The notes: generated from the sequence alone by a model not told the origin. Shown: positions 7,480 to 15,956, counted from the stretch's first letter. The stretch is DNA of 64,000 nt from Streptacidiphilus rugosus AM-16 (GCF_000744655.1 NZ_JQMJ01000004.1:2666001-2730000), one strand, 5' to 3'. Program-made: numbers and translations.

Positions 7480-10325
7480 CGCTGGTCCTCCCTGCGGCGG
7501 TAGAGCCCACGCGCGATGAGCGGGGGAAGCACGACCACGCCGGCCAGAAGAGCCGCGGCCAGGGCCATCAGCGTGTCCTGGAAGGCGCTGCCGGAGGCGG
7601 CGCTGATGGCGACCGGATCGGCGTTGACCTGCACCCCGCCGCCGGAGCCCGAGCCCCCGCTCGACCCGCCGACGAGACCCGGATCGCCGGAGGCGGCCGC
7701 GCCGCCGTTGCCGCCGGTCCCTGCCGTCCCGCCCCCGCCGGTTCCGGCAGTGGCCCCGCTCGTGCCACCGGACCCGCTGCTGCCGCCGGCCCCGCCGGTA
7801 CCCGAGCCGCCCGCAGCGCCGCCCCCGCCCGAACCCCCGGAACCCGCACCCCCGTTGCCGCCGGCCCCGCCGGTGCCGGTGGTGCACTGGCCGGTGTTCC
7901 CCTGCTTGTCGCAGGCGGGCGGATACGGTGCGGTCTTGGCCAGGGTGTTGGTGCCGTTGGAGGAGAAGGTCGGGTTGTTGCAGTCCTTGATGGTGATGTT
8001 CTGCGCCTGCACGCCCGGCACCCGGCGGATCTGGGTCAGGCCCGCCTGCACCAGGTTGATCGGCAGCGGCGAGTAGCCCAGCGCGGGCGCCTGCTGCTGC
8101 CCCTGGCACAGGAAGTAGTAGGCGAAGGCGCCCAGCGTGCGGCCCTTGTCCTGGTTGAAGCCGTTCTCCAGGGCGGTCGGCAGGATCATGTAGCTGTAGC
8201 TGGAGAGCGGGTAGGTGCGCGGGTCGGTGCTGTCGTAGACGCCGGTGAGCTTCTGCGTCAGGTCGCCGTTGATCTGCGCCGAGGTCAGCCCGACCGCGAC
8301 CGCGGCCGCGGTCGGTTCGACGTAGTAGTGCGCGGCGTTGAGCATCTTGGCCACCGGGAACCCGGTGTTGAGCGCGTAGGAGTACTCGACGTAGGTGATC
8401 GAGCCCTCGTTCTGGTCCTGGGCGACGAAGCCGGAGACGCCCTGGGAGCCGCTCAGTGCGATGAAGCCCGAGCCGTTCACGACCGGGAAGAAGGAGGTGA
8501 TCCCGCACGGCGCGCTGCGGCCCGCCTTGACGCAGTAGGCGTCCCACTTGCTCTGCTCGCGCTGGCTCAGCCAGGTGGAGAGCTGGGCGGTGGTGCCCGA
8601 GCCGTCGGAGCGGACCACCGGCACGATCTGACGGGCGGGCAGGTTCAGCCCCGGATTGTCGACGGCGATCGCCGGGTCGTTCCAGTGGGTGATGGTGCCC
8701 GTGAAGATCCCGGCGATGGTGTCGCCGGAGAGCCGCAGGTCGTTCACCCGATGCCCGTTGATCTTCAGGTTGTACATGAACGCGGTGCCGCCCGCGACGA
8801 TGGGCATGTAGGCGAACCTGCGCGACGGCGGGGCCTCGTAGACGCCCTGGTCGGTCACCCCGTACGGGATCTCGGAGACCGCGAAGTCGACGGCTCCGTT
8901 CTTGAACTTGGAGCGGCCGTCGGAGGAGCCGGTGGCGTCGAAGTTGATCTGCATGCCGTACTGCTTGACGTTGGTGGCCCAGGCGTCCATGGCATTGCTG
9001 CTCCAGGTGGAGCCGGCGCCGGAGATCGGCACGAAGCTGCTGGCCAGGGCCTTCGGCGCGGCGACGACGAGCATCAGCAGCGCGAGCACGGTGAGCGTCG
9101 CGGCGGGGGCGGCGCCCTGGCGCAGGCGGGCGAGGAGTCGGCGTCGCACGCCGCGGTCCTTCCTGTCGGGTACGGGTGGGGGGCCCAGCCGGGCGAAGCG
9201 GGCGGCCAGGCGGGCGGAGGCGGCGATCCTGCGGCGCTGCTGACCTGCGGTCAGCACGCCGGCCGGTCGGCCGCCGACGATGCGGGCCAGGAGGAAGAGC
9301 AGGACCACGACGACCAGCAGCACCGCCGCCGCGCCGAACCCGCGGGTGATCTGCGCCTTGGAGGGAAGCCGCACCAGGGTGAAGACCAGCAGCGGCAGCG
9401 ACACCTGCGGCCCCTCGAAGGGGTTCGCGTTGAAGGCCTTGTTGTATCCGGCGGTCAGCAGCACCGGCGAGGTCTCGCCGATCCCCCGGGCGGTGCCCAG
9501 GATCACCGCGGTCATCAGGCCCGAGCGGGCGGTCGGCAGCACCACCCGCAAGGTGGTGCGGATGCGGCTCGCGCCCAGCGCGTAGGAGGCCTCCTTGAGC
9601 GAGGCGGGCACCAGCCGCAGGACCACGTCCGCGGCCCGGATGATGATCGGCAGCATCATCACCGACAGCGCGCAGCCCGCTGCGAAGCCGCTGCGCCCCC
9701 AGCCGAGCACCAGCACGAAGACCGCGTAGATGAAGAGTCCGGCCAGCACCGAGGGCAGCGCCGTCATCGCCTCGACCAGGGTGCGCACGAAGCGGGCGAA
9801 CGCCCCCGGCACCTCCAGCAGGAAGACGGCCGTGGCGATGCCGAGCGGGACCGTGATGACCAGCGCGATGCCGATCTGCTCCAGCGAGCCGACGACGGCG
9901 TGCAGCGCGCCTCCCGTGGTCAGCGGGGTGAGCGAGTCGGCCGAGGACATGTCCTGGGTGTAGAAGTTGGCGTGCCTCAGCGCCCCGGCGCTGCGGAAGG
10001 CGGTGTAGCCGATGATCAGCGCGAGCGCCACCAGCACCAGTGCGGCCACGCTGTGCACCACGGCGGCCGCGAGCCGGTCGCGGACCGCCAGCCCGTTCTC
10101 GTCCTGGGCCACCAGCAGCGCGTACAGGCCCAGGAAGCAGAGCCAGACGGTGACGGCGAAGCCGAGTGCGCCGTTGAACGGCAGCAGGTAGCGGAAGAGC
10201 AGCGTGGTCAGCCCGAACGCGCCCGCCAGCGCTCCGGCCACGGCGTACAGGTCGCGCGGCTTCAGGGCGCCGGGGTTGCGGCGCTGCTGGGCGACGCCGG
10301 GCGGAAGCGGGGCCCGGACGACCAC
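7476..10325 (-). CDS. PstA-type permease fused to PstS-like binding protein
   Basis: The open frame encodes 949 aa. Residues 1-350 are a PstA-like permease with six hydrophobic segments and the ABC permease loop (SLKEASYALGASRIRTTLRVVLP). Residues 350-404 are a basic cytosolic linker. A signal-like helix (TLTVLALLMLVVAAPKALA) then leads to a PstS domain at about 428-800 with phosphate-binding motifs SGAGSTW, TGSSDGRSKF and RSDGSGTTAQL. Residues about 818-908 are a Gly/Ser/Ala stalk, followed by a C-terminal TM and RGLYRRREDQR. GTG 10325 has no clear RBS. A better-placed GTG at 10420 (GTGA overlap with pstC, GGAG upstream) is in another frame, so the true N-terminus is uncertain. An internal GTG at 9149 with an AGGAAGGA site could give a free 557-aa PstS. 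Confidence 0.8.
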   Translation of the reverse strand: MVVRAPLPPGVAQQRRNPGALKPRDLYAVAGALAGAFGLTTLLFRYLLPFNGALGFAVTVWLCFLGLYALLVAQDENGLAVRDRLAAAVVHSVAALVLVALALIIGYTAFRSAGALRHANFYTQDMSSADSLTPLTTGGALHAVVGSLEQIGIALVITVPLGIATAVFLLEVPGAFARFVRTLVEAMTALPSVLAGLFIYAVFVLVLGWGRSGFAAGCALSVMMLPIIIRAADVVLRLVPASLKEASYALGASRIRTTLRVVLPTARSGLMTAVILGTARGIGETSPVLLTAGYNKAFNANPFEGPQVSLPLLVFTLVRLPSKAQITRGFGAAAVLLVVVVLLFLLARIVGGRPAGVLTAGQQRRRIAASARLAARFARLGPPPVPDRKDRGVRRRLLARLRQGAAPAATLTVLALLMLVVAAPKALASSFVPISGAGSTWSSNAMDAWATNVKQYGMQINFDATGSSDGRSKFKNGAVDFAVSEIPYGVTDQGVYEAPPSRRFAYMPIVAGGTAFMYNLKINGHRVNDLRLSGDTIAGIFTGTITHWNDPAIAVDNPGLNLPARQIVPVVRSDGSGTTAQLSTWLSQREQSKWDAYCVKAGRSAPCGITSFFPVVNGSGFIALSGSQGVSGFVAQDQNEGSITYVEYSYALNTGFPVAKMLNAAHYYVEPTAAAVAVGLTSAQINGDLTQKLTGVYDSTDPRTYPLSSYSYMILPTALENGFNQDKGRTLGAFAYYFLCQGQQQAPALGYSPLPINLVQAGLTQIRRVPGVQAQNITIKDCNNPTFSSNGTNTLAKTAPYPPACDKQGNTGQCTTGTGGAGGNGGAGSGGSGGGGAAGGSGTGGAGGSSGSGGTSGATAGTGGGGTAGTGGNGGAAASGDPGLVGGSSGGSGSGGGVQVNADPVAISAASGSAFQDTLMALAAALLAGVVVLPPLIARGLYRRREDQR
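9147..9166 (-). promoter_or_regulatory. Internal ribosome-binding site and GTG inside the permease-PstS fusion
   Basis: On the minus strand AGGAAGGA stands 7 nt before an in-frame GTG (9149). This codon opens VRRRLLARLRQ followed by a hydrophobic stretch, i.e. a complete signal peptide for the PstS half. The site could allow separate synthesis of the binding protein from the fused gene. Confidence 0.5.
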
Positions 10326-10420
10326 GGTGGTGCCGGGTTCGGCGGTCGCCGTCGGCGCGGCGGGCCCGGGTCGGGCGAGGGCGCGCCGGGCAGCGGGGCG
10401 GGCGTGGCGGAGGTGGTCAC
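10262..10420 (-). CDS. Short frame-shifted reading frame at the pstA start
   Basis: GTG 10420 overlaps the pstC stop as GTGA and is preceded by GGAG with 7-nt spacing, which is the expected pstA start. Its frame encodes 52 aa beginning VTTSATPAPLPGAPSPDPG and stops at 10262. The permease frame is open over the same DNA and reads PTATAEPGTTVVVRAP. The two halves look like one N-terminus split by a single-base indel near 10350-10370. This could be a sequencing error, a real frameshift or a coupled leader peptide. Confidence 0.4.
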   Translation of the reverse strand: MTTSATPAPLPGAPSPDPGPPRRRRPPNPAPPWSSGPRFRPASPSSAATPAP

Positions 10421-11439
10421 GAGGCGGCTCCGGAGCGACTGCGGGCGACCACGGCGGACGCGGCGAAGTTGACCACCAGGGTCATCAGGAAGAGGGCCAG
10501 CCCCGCGGCCATCAGGGCGGAGATGCCGAACGGCGAGGAGTCCCCGTAGTGCAGGGCGATCAGTGCGGAGACGGTGCTCGCGCCGCTCTGCAGCACATGC
10601 GGCTGGATGGCGAAGACCATCGAGATGATCATGTAGACGGTGATGGTCTCGCCGAGCGCCCGGCCCAGGCCGAGCATCGTGCCGCCGATGATTCCGCCGC
10701 GCCCGTACGGCAGCACGACCGACCTGATCACTCCCCAGCGGGTCGCGCCGAGCGCGTAGGCGCCCTCACGCTCCCCCTGCGGCGCCTGGCCGAAGACCTC
10801 GCGCATCACCGAGCACATGATCGGCGTGATCATGAAGCCGACCACGGTGCCCGCGATGAAGGTCGAGGAGGTGTACGCCGCGACCGGGGCGAGCGGGTCG
10901 TGCGGGTCGACGCCGTCGACCTTGAAGAGCGGGATCCAGCCCAGGTAGGTGGAGATCCACCGGGCCAGACCGGTCATCCGCTGCTCCAGGAAGAAGAAGC
11001 CCCAGAGGCCGTAGACCACGCTGGGCACCGCGGCCATCAGGTCCACGGCGGTGATCAGCCACTGCCGCAGTCCCCTCGGCGCGTACTCGGAGATGTACAG
11101 CGCGGCACAGAGGGCCATCGGCAGGGCCAGCGAGACCGCCAGCACGCCGACCAGGATCGTGCCGACCAGCACGGCCGCGATGCCGAAGTGGCCGCGGCCG
11201 GCGTCCGGCTCCCAGTTCTGCGTCGTCAGGAAGGCGAAGCCGCCCACCCTGAGCGCGTGCGCGGCCTGGTACGCGAGGAAGGTGCCGATGGCCAGCATCA
11301 CCGCGAGCACCAGCGCGCCCGAGGTGCGGAGGCCGCCGCGGAAGAGCCGGTCGGACAGGCCCGTCCCGGCCGGGGGTCGCACCGGTCGCTGCGGGTTCCC
11401 GGCCGGGCCGGGGCTCGTGGGTCGCATGTCGCCGCTCAT
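10417..11439 (-). CDS. pstC: PstC-type phosphate ABC transporter permease
   Basis: The protein has 340 aa with six predicted TM helices. After a Pro-rich cytosolic N-terminus (MSGDMRPTSPGPAGNPQRP), TM1 is ALVLAVMLAIGTFLAYQAA. The typical PstC features are present: LITAVDLMAAVPSVVYGLWG, the large periplasmic loop and the EAA-like loop EREGAYALGATRWGVIRSVVLP. ALGETITVYMIISMVF follows, with the GE pair common to PstC/PstA. ATG 11439 overlaps the preceding stop (ATGA). It should form a heterodimer with the PstA half of the neighbouring fusion. The partner ATPase PstB is not in the window. Confidence 0.9.
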   Translation of the reverse strand: MSGDMRPTSPGPAGNPQRPVRPPAGTGLSDRLFRGGLRTSGALVLAVMLAIGTFLAYQAAHALRVGGFAFLTTQNWEPDAGRGHFGIAAVLVGTILVGVLAVSLALPMALCAALYISEYAPRGLRQWLITAVDLMAAVPSVVYGLWGFFFLEQRMTGLARWISTYLGWIPLFKVDGVDPHDPLAPVAAYTSSTFIAGTVVGFMITPIMCSVMREVFGQAPQGEREGAYALGATRWGVIRSVVLPYGRGGIIGGTMLGLGRALGETITVYMIISMVFAIQPHVLQSGASTVSALIALHYGDSSPFGISALMAAGLALFLMTLVVNFAASAVVARSRSGAAS

Positions 11440-11870
11440 CGGTTCACCGCCGGTCGGGCCAGGTCGCCCGGCGGCCGGCCACCGTGGCGCACGGACCGCC
11501 GCTGTTCCGGCAGTTCGCCGGGGCGCGCGCCGGCGGCCGGCACGCCCGCGAGGAAGTGGGCCAGGTTGTAGCGGCACTCGCGGAGGCGGTGGTACGCCCG
11601 GCCGGACCTGGCCGCCTCCGCTCCGTCGAGGTCGAGCCGCCAGCGCCAGAGCGCGTCCTGGCGGACCGCGTAGACCACGGGGACCGCGCGTTCGAGGTTG
11701 TCGCCCAGCCGGGCGACGGCCTGCTCGCAGGCCTCCCGGTGCGGGAAGAACCCGGCGCTGCGGCCGAGTTCGCGGTTGTTCGCGCCGACCAGGCGCCAGC
11801 CGAACCACGCGGACTCCCCGCCACCGTCCCGGTCCGTCCCGGTGACGATGAGGAATCTGGCTCTGCCCAC
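11436..11870 (-). CDS. YegP/DUF1508-like small protein, first gene of the Pst-like operon
   Basis: The protein has 144 aa. It starts at GTG 11870 behind a strong GGAGGAGGGG site. Two units resemble the YegP/DUF1508 fold: a first containing AWFGWRLVGANNRELGRSAG with HREACEQAVARL, and a second containing WRWRLDLDGAEAARSGRAYH with RECRYNLAHFL. No signal peptide or TM is present, so it should be cytosolic. Its stop overlaps pstC as ATGA, and it is the first gene of the leftward operon. Function unknown; the family assignment rests on pattern only. Confidence 0.65.
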   Translation of the reverse strand: MGRARFLIVTGTDRDGGGESAWFGWRLVGANNRELGRSAGFFPHREACEQAVARLGDNLERAVPVVYAVRQDALWRWRLDLDGAEAARSGRAYHRLRECRYNLAHFLAGVPAAGARPGELPEQRRSVRHGGRPPGDLARPAVNR

Positions 11871-12187
11871 CGTGCCCCTCCTCCCGCACTGGCCGCGTTC
11901 GGCCGAGGGAGACGGTCCGGCTTCCAGGCGGATTCACAGACACGGGCCAGGGAACGCCGGACATGGACACGGTGAACGCAGAGCGTCCGAGGTGTCAGGA
12001 AGTTGTGTACACGCGGATGGCATGTCAACTCCGTTGACGATCGATCGGAACCTGCTGTGACCTCAGCCTTCCGCTGTGTCACAGCTCTGCCGCGAATCCT
12101 CAAGATCGCCGCAACTATGGTGTGCCTGTCCGGGCGGGCGGCCATACTGCTTGCGACGAAAACTCGAGGGGGAAGGGGGCGCGCGGC
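11871..12187. promoter_or_regulatory. Divergent intergenic region between the Pst-like operon and the PknG cluster
   Basis: This 317-bp gap separates divergent operons and must hold both promoters. On the minus strand GTTCACC (11977-11971) and GTTCCC (11955-11950) lie exactly 22 bp apart, two 11-bp steps, as in a degenerate Streptomyces PHO box; the middle unit matches poorly. On the plus side GCTGTGAC (12054-12061) and GTCACAGC (12078-12085) form an 8-bp inverted repeat with a 16-nt spacer, a possible operator for the sensor operon. GTGTACAC (12005-12012) is a further short palindrome. No confident -10/-35 pair is assigned. Confidence 0.35.
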
Positions 12188-13513
12188 GTGGCGACATCGC
12201 TACAGGAGCGTCCGAAGGGAGCACGGCCGGCCAGAGAGCGGGCAGTCGCCGCGTTGGCGGGCACTCCACCGCGCAGACTGCGGACCGGGGCGACGCTGCT
12301 GGCGCTGCTGGCCCTGCTGTTCGGGGCGTTGACGGCCTGGCAGGTGAGCTCGCGGTCGACGGCGGCCGACAACGTGGTCAACCACAGTCAACCGCTGAGC
12401 GACGACGCGGCCCAGATCTTCCGTTCCCTCGCCGACGCGGACACCACCGCCGCCACCGGATTCCTCCAGGCCGGCAACGAGACCGCCGCGGTCCGCGCCC
12501 AGTACGCGAACGACATCGCCACCGCCTCCCGGCTGCTGGCCCAGGCCGCCGCGCAGACCGGTCCCGGCGACCCCGGCCAGGCCTCGATCCAGCTGCTCAA
12601 CAGCCAGCTCCCGGTCTACGCGGGGCTGGTGGAGACCGCCAAGGCCGACGACCGGCAGCGACTGCCGCTCGGCGGCGCCTACCTGCGGTACGCCTCCGGG
12701 CAGCTGCAGAACCAGATGCTGACCGAGGCGCAGAGCCTCTACCAGGCGGAGACCAAGCGCCTGCACGACGACTACGCCGCCGCAGGCTCGCTGCCCTGGG
12801 CCGCGCTCGGGCTCGGGCTGGTGCTGCTGGCCGCGCTGGTCCGGATGCAGCTGCGGCTGTTCAGGAGGACCAACCGGGTGTTCAACCCGGGCCTGGTCCT
12901 CGCCACCGTCTGCGCGACGGTCGCGCTGCTGTGGCTGGCGGTCGGCCAGAGCGTCGCCGCCTCCTACCTGTCGGACAGCGACACGCGCGGGGCCACCCCG
13001 CTGCAGGTGCTCAACCAGGCCGGCATCGAGGCGCTGAAGTGCCGCGCCGCGGAGAACCTCAACCTGGTCGCGCGCGGTTCGACCACCACCTACGAACAGA
13101 ACTGGGACGCCGAGAGCGCGGTGCTGGCCGGCACGTCCGGCTACCTGCCCCAGGCGCAGCACATGACCTCGGACGACGCCACCGCGCAGCGCGCGATCGG
13201 CGCGGCGCTCACCTCCTGGCACGACTGGCAGTCCAGGCACGACACCGCCCGTGGCGCCAACCAGGGCGGCGACTACCAGACCGCCCTGAACGACACCATC
13301 GGCAGCGGCGGGAGCACCATCAACGCCGCCTTCACCACGCTCGAGACCAGCCTCAACGCCGCGGCCGTCCACGAGCAGGCGCAGTTCCGCAGCCTCGCCG
13401 ACAGCGGTCGCGGCGCGACCTCGCTGCTGGCGCCGGGCGCGGGCCTGCTGGCCGTGCTCGCCGCGGCGGGCGCCGTGGTCGGCATCAACCGACGCGTGGC
13501 CGAGTACCGGTAA
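12188..13513 (+). CDS. GlnX-like four-TM membrane sensor
   Basis: The protein has 441 aa from GTG 12188, which has a GGGGGAAGGGGG tract upstream. A longer in-frame start at 12122 is less likely. Four TM segments are seen: about 34-52 (GATLLALLALLFGALTA), about 193-212 (PWAALGLGLVLLAALV), about 229-252 (LVLATVCATVALLWLAV) and about 415-437 (LLAPGAGLLAVLAAAGAVVG). Two long, mostly helical extracellular loops lie between TM1/TM2 and TM3/TM4. No kinase or HAMP domain is recognised. The gene sits immediately before a glutamine-type binding protein and close to a PknG kinase. This is the known mycobacterial GlnX-GlnH-PknG order, in which GlnX links extracellular amino-acid binding to PknG. Assignment rests on topology and context. 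Confidence 0.72.
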   Translation: MATSLQERPKGARPARERAVAALAGTPPRRLRTGATLLALLALLFGALTAWQVSSRSTAADNVVNHSQPLSDDAAQIFRSLADADTTAATGFLQAGNETAAVRAQYANDIATASRLLAQAAAQTGPGDPGQASIQLLNSQLPVYAGLVETAKADDRQRLPLGGAYLRYASGQLQNQMLTEAQSLYQAETKRLHDDYAAAGSLPWAALGLGLVLLAALVRMQLRLFRRTNRVFNPGLVLATVCATVALLWLAVGQSVAASYLSDSDTRGATPLQVLNQAGIEALKCRAAENLNLVARGSTTTYEQNWDAESAVLAGTSGYLPQAQHMTSDDATAQRAIGAALTSWHDWQSRHDTARGANQGGDYQTALNDTIGSGGSTINAAFTTLETSLNAAAVHEQAQFRSLADSGRGATSLLAPGAGLLAVLAAAGAVVGINRRVAEYR

Positions 13514-13527
13514 GGGGGAGAGCAGAG

Positions 13528-14484
13528 ATGACGACAGGCAACTGGCTGCGCCGCCCGGGCGTCTGGGCCGTGACGGCCGCGCTGCTGCTGGGCGGGTTCG
13601 CGTTCGCCGGCAGTTCGGCGGCCGAGACCGGGACCGGGCGGGTGACCGCGGACGCGCCGCTGCAGATCAAGCTCGCCCCCGGCGACTCGAACTGCGACAA
13701 GCAGGCGACCGTGCCGCCCAGCACCGACGACAGCGGGGTGGACGTCCAGCGGATCAGGAGCCGCGGCAAGCTGATCGCGGGCATCGACACCAACAGCTAC
13801 CAGTGGGGCTTCCGTGACCCCAACACCGGCGAGCTGCAGGGCTTCGACATCGATCTGGTGCGCGCGCTCGCACAGTCCATCCTGGGCAGCCGCGACGACG
13901 TCGAGTTCCTCGCGGTGCCGACCGACCAGCGGATCCCCGCCCTGCAGAGCGGCCTGGTCGACGTGGTGGTGCGCACCTTCACCATCACCTGCGACCGGGA
14001 GAAGTCCGTCTCGTTCTCGGCCCCGTACTACACGACGGGCCAGCAGGTGCTGGTCCCCGGCAACTCCGAGGTCACCGGCCTGAACGACACGATCAAGGGC
14101 AGGCGGATCTGCACCGCCAAGGGGTCGACCGCCGAGGAGCAGTTGCAGGGCAGCCCCTACAAGTCCCAGGAGGTCGCGGTCGCCAACCAGCTGGACTGCC
14201 TGGTGCTGATGCAGCTGGGACAGGTCGACGCCACCATCACCGACGGCGCGCTGGCCGCGGGCCAGAAGGCACAGGACGAGTCCGTCAAGCTGGTCGGTCC
14301 CGAGCTGGACAGCGAGTACTACGGCATCGCGGTCAAGCTCGGCTCGCGCGACCTGGTCGCGCGGATCAACGCCGTGCTGCAGCGCTACGAGAGCGACGGC
14401 GGCTGGCAGTCCAGCTACCAGACCTGGATCTACGGCGTCACCAAGCGGGCCGGCAGCCCGCCGTCGGCGCACTACACGGCCTGA
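13528..14484 (+). CDS. glnH: GlnH-like amino-acid-binding protein
   Basis: The protein has 318 aa. It starts at ATG 13528 with GGGGGAG upstream, 14 bp after the sensor gene. A signal sequence (RRPGVWAVTAALLLGGFAFAG) precedes a family 3 solute-binding domain with GKLIAGIDTNSYQWGFRDP, LQGFDIDLVRALAQ, RIPALQSGLVDVVVRTFTIT and ISFSAPYY-like VSFSAPYYTTGQQVLVP. Mycobacterial GlnH is a lipoprotein, but here no Cys lies at the signal-peptide end, so it is either secreted or held by the uncleaved N-terminal helix. In the family, binding of aspartate or glutamate/glutamine outside the cell controls PknG; the ligand here is inferred. No transport permease accompanies it, which fits a sensing role. Confidence 0.85.
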   Translation: MTTGNWLRRPGVWAVTAALLLGGFAFAGSSAAETGTGRVTADAPLQIKLAPGDSNCDKQATVPPSTDDSGVDVQRIRSRGKLIAGIDTNSYQWGFRDPNTGELQGFDIDLVRALAQSILGSRDDVEFLAVPTDQRIPALQSGLVDVVVRTFTITCDREKSVSFSAPYYTTGQQVLVPGNSEVTGLNDTIKGRRICTAKGSTAEEQLQGSPYKSQEVAVANQLDCLVLMQLGQVDATITDGALAAGQKAQDESVKLVGPELDSEYYGIAVKLGSRDLVARINAVLQRYESDGGWQSSYQTWIYGVTKRAGSPPSAHYTA

Positions 14485-14603
14485 CACCGAGCACGCCGGT
14501 CGGACCCCGTCAGGGAACCGACAAGGTGTGGCCCCGCATCCCCCCGGAGCGATCGGGATCTGACAATCTGACCACGGCACGACCTTCAGGGAGACAAGCA
14601 AGC

Positions 14604-15935
14604 ATGGCGTTGACCGGACCCGGCGGTCCCGTGATGACCCGCGAGGAGGTGGACCGCGCACTCGCCCGCCTCGGCACCGAGCGCGAGGCCGTCGAAGCCT
14701 CCCTGCTGGCGTTGCAGGACCACCCCGGCCGACGCCTGCTGGAGGGCGCGGAGCTGACCGGCCGCACCCGCGAGCGCTGGTCCGCGGCCGAGCCCGGCCT
14801 CCAGCTGCTCTGGACGCTGTTCGACACCTACGCGGAGGCGCTGGCCGCCGCCCGCGCGGTGCGTTCCCGGCGCAGCCGGCCCAGCCAGTCCGAGCTGATC
14901 GAGCTGACCGAGCTGCTGCGGGGCAGCGGGGTCACCATCTCCGGCAGCCAACTCCCCGAGGCCTCCCACTCGCTGACCGGCGGCGCCCGGCTCAGCCAGC
15001 AGTTCAGCCTGACCGAGCTGGTCGAGCGGATGAACGACTGGTACAGCCGGATCATCGAGATCGCCTCGGCCGCCGACGCGGTCTGGTCCGCGCTGCCGGC
15101 CAGGATCGACCTGCTGCTGGCCGAGCTCGGCCGGGTCCACGCGCTGGCCCGCTCGGTCGGCGTCCACCCGGGCGAGCATCCGGCGGGCGACGCGCTGCAG
15201 GAGATGGGCAAGGAACTCGCCTCGCTGCGCAGCGAGGTCGTCTCCGATCCGCTCGCCTTCTGGACCCCGCGCCCGGCCGGCGCCGCGCCCCACGGCCGCG
15301 CCCCGGTCGGCGGCACGGTCGAGACCGGCCGCTACGACCGGGCCGCCAGGACGGTCGACGACATCCGGCTGGAGCTCACCGACCTGCTGCGGCTGCGCGA
15401 CGACGCCGACGAGCGGCTGGAGCGCGTCGGCGAGACGCTGGCCCGCGCGGACGCCACCCTGGCCGAGGCGCGCCGGGCGCGCGGCGAGGTGCTGGCGAAG
15501 ATCGCCGCGACCGAGGTGCCGACCGTGCCGGGCCCGGCCAGCGCCATGCGCGAACGGCTGGCCCAGGCGGACCAGTTGCGGGCCCACGGCCAGTGGCACC
15601 GGCTGGCTCCGCTGCTGGACACCCTGGAGGCGGCCTCGCTGCGCGAGCTGGAGCGGGCCAGGGAGTCGCTGACCGCGGTCACCGCGCCGCTCGCGGTCCG
15701 CGCGGAACTGCGCGGGCGGCTGGACGCGTACAAGGCGATGGCGGCGCGACTCGGCGTCGCCGAGGACCCGGAACTGATCGAACGCTACGACCAGGCCCGG
15801 CGGATGCTCTGGAGCGCCCCCTGCGACCTGCGCGCCGCCGACTACGCGGTCCAGCGCTACCAGCAGGGGCTCCGCGCCGTTCAACAGCACGCGGCCCCGC
15901 CCGGGCCACGTGACGGACGGCCCTACGGTGCCTGA
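14604..15935 (+). CDS. Coiled-coil cytosolic protein of the PknG cluster
   Basis: The protein has 443 aa. It starts at ATG 14604, 8 nt after AGGGAGAC. No signal or TM is found. The sequence is helical and rich in Ala, Arg, Glu and Leu, with predicted coiled-coil stretches: TREEVDRALARLGTEREAVE at the start, DIRLELTDLLRLRDDADERL with ADATLAEARRARGEVLAKI in the middle, and RELERARESLTAV later. No catalytic motif is recognised. It lies between glnH and the PknG-like kinase, so a scaffold or adaptor role in the signalling cluster is likely but unproven. Confidence 0.7.
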   Translation: MALTGPGGPVMTREEVDRALARLGTEREAVEASLLALQDHPGRRLLEGAELTGRTRERWSAAEPGLQLLWTLFDTYAEALAAARAVRSRRSRPSQSELIELTELLRGSGVTISGSQLPEASHSLTGGARLSQQFSLTELVERMNDWYSRIIEIASAADAVWSALPARIDLLLAELGRVHALARSVGVHPGEHPAGDALQEMGKELASLRSEVVSDPLAFWTPRPAGAAPHGRAPVGGTVETGRYDRAARTVDDIRLELTDLLRLRDDADERLERVGETLARADATLAEARRARGEVLAKIAATEVPTVPGPASAMRERLAQADQLRAHGQWHRLAPLLDTLEAASLRELERARESLTAVTAPLAVRAELRGRLDAYKAMAARLGVAEDPELIERYDQARRMLWSAPCDLRAADYAVQRYQQGLRAVQQHAAPPGPRDGRPYGA

Positions 15936-15956
15936 CGGCCAACTGGGGGAAGCATC

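Noticed and set aside
4621-7503. 960-codon plus-strand open frame opposite the 919-aa PBP-like gene
   Set aside because: Antisense shadow caused by G/C third positions; no domains or start signal.
10417-11970. Longer PstC starting far upstream
   Set aside because: The extra N-terminus is the out-of-frame reading of the YegP-like gene; ATG 11439 has the coupled overlap.
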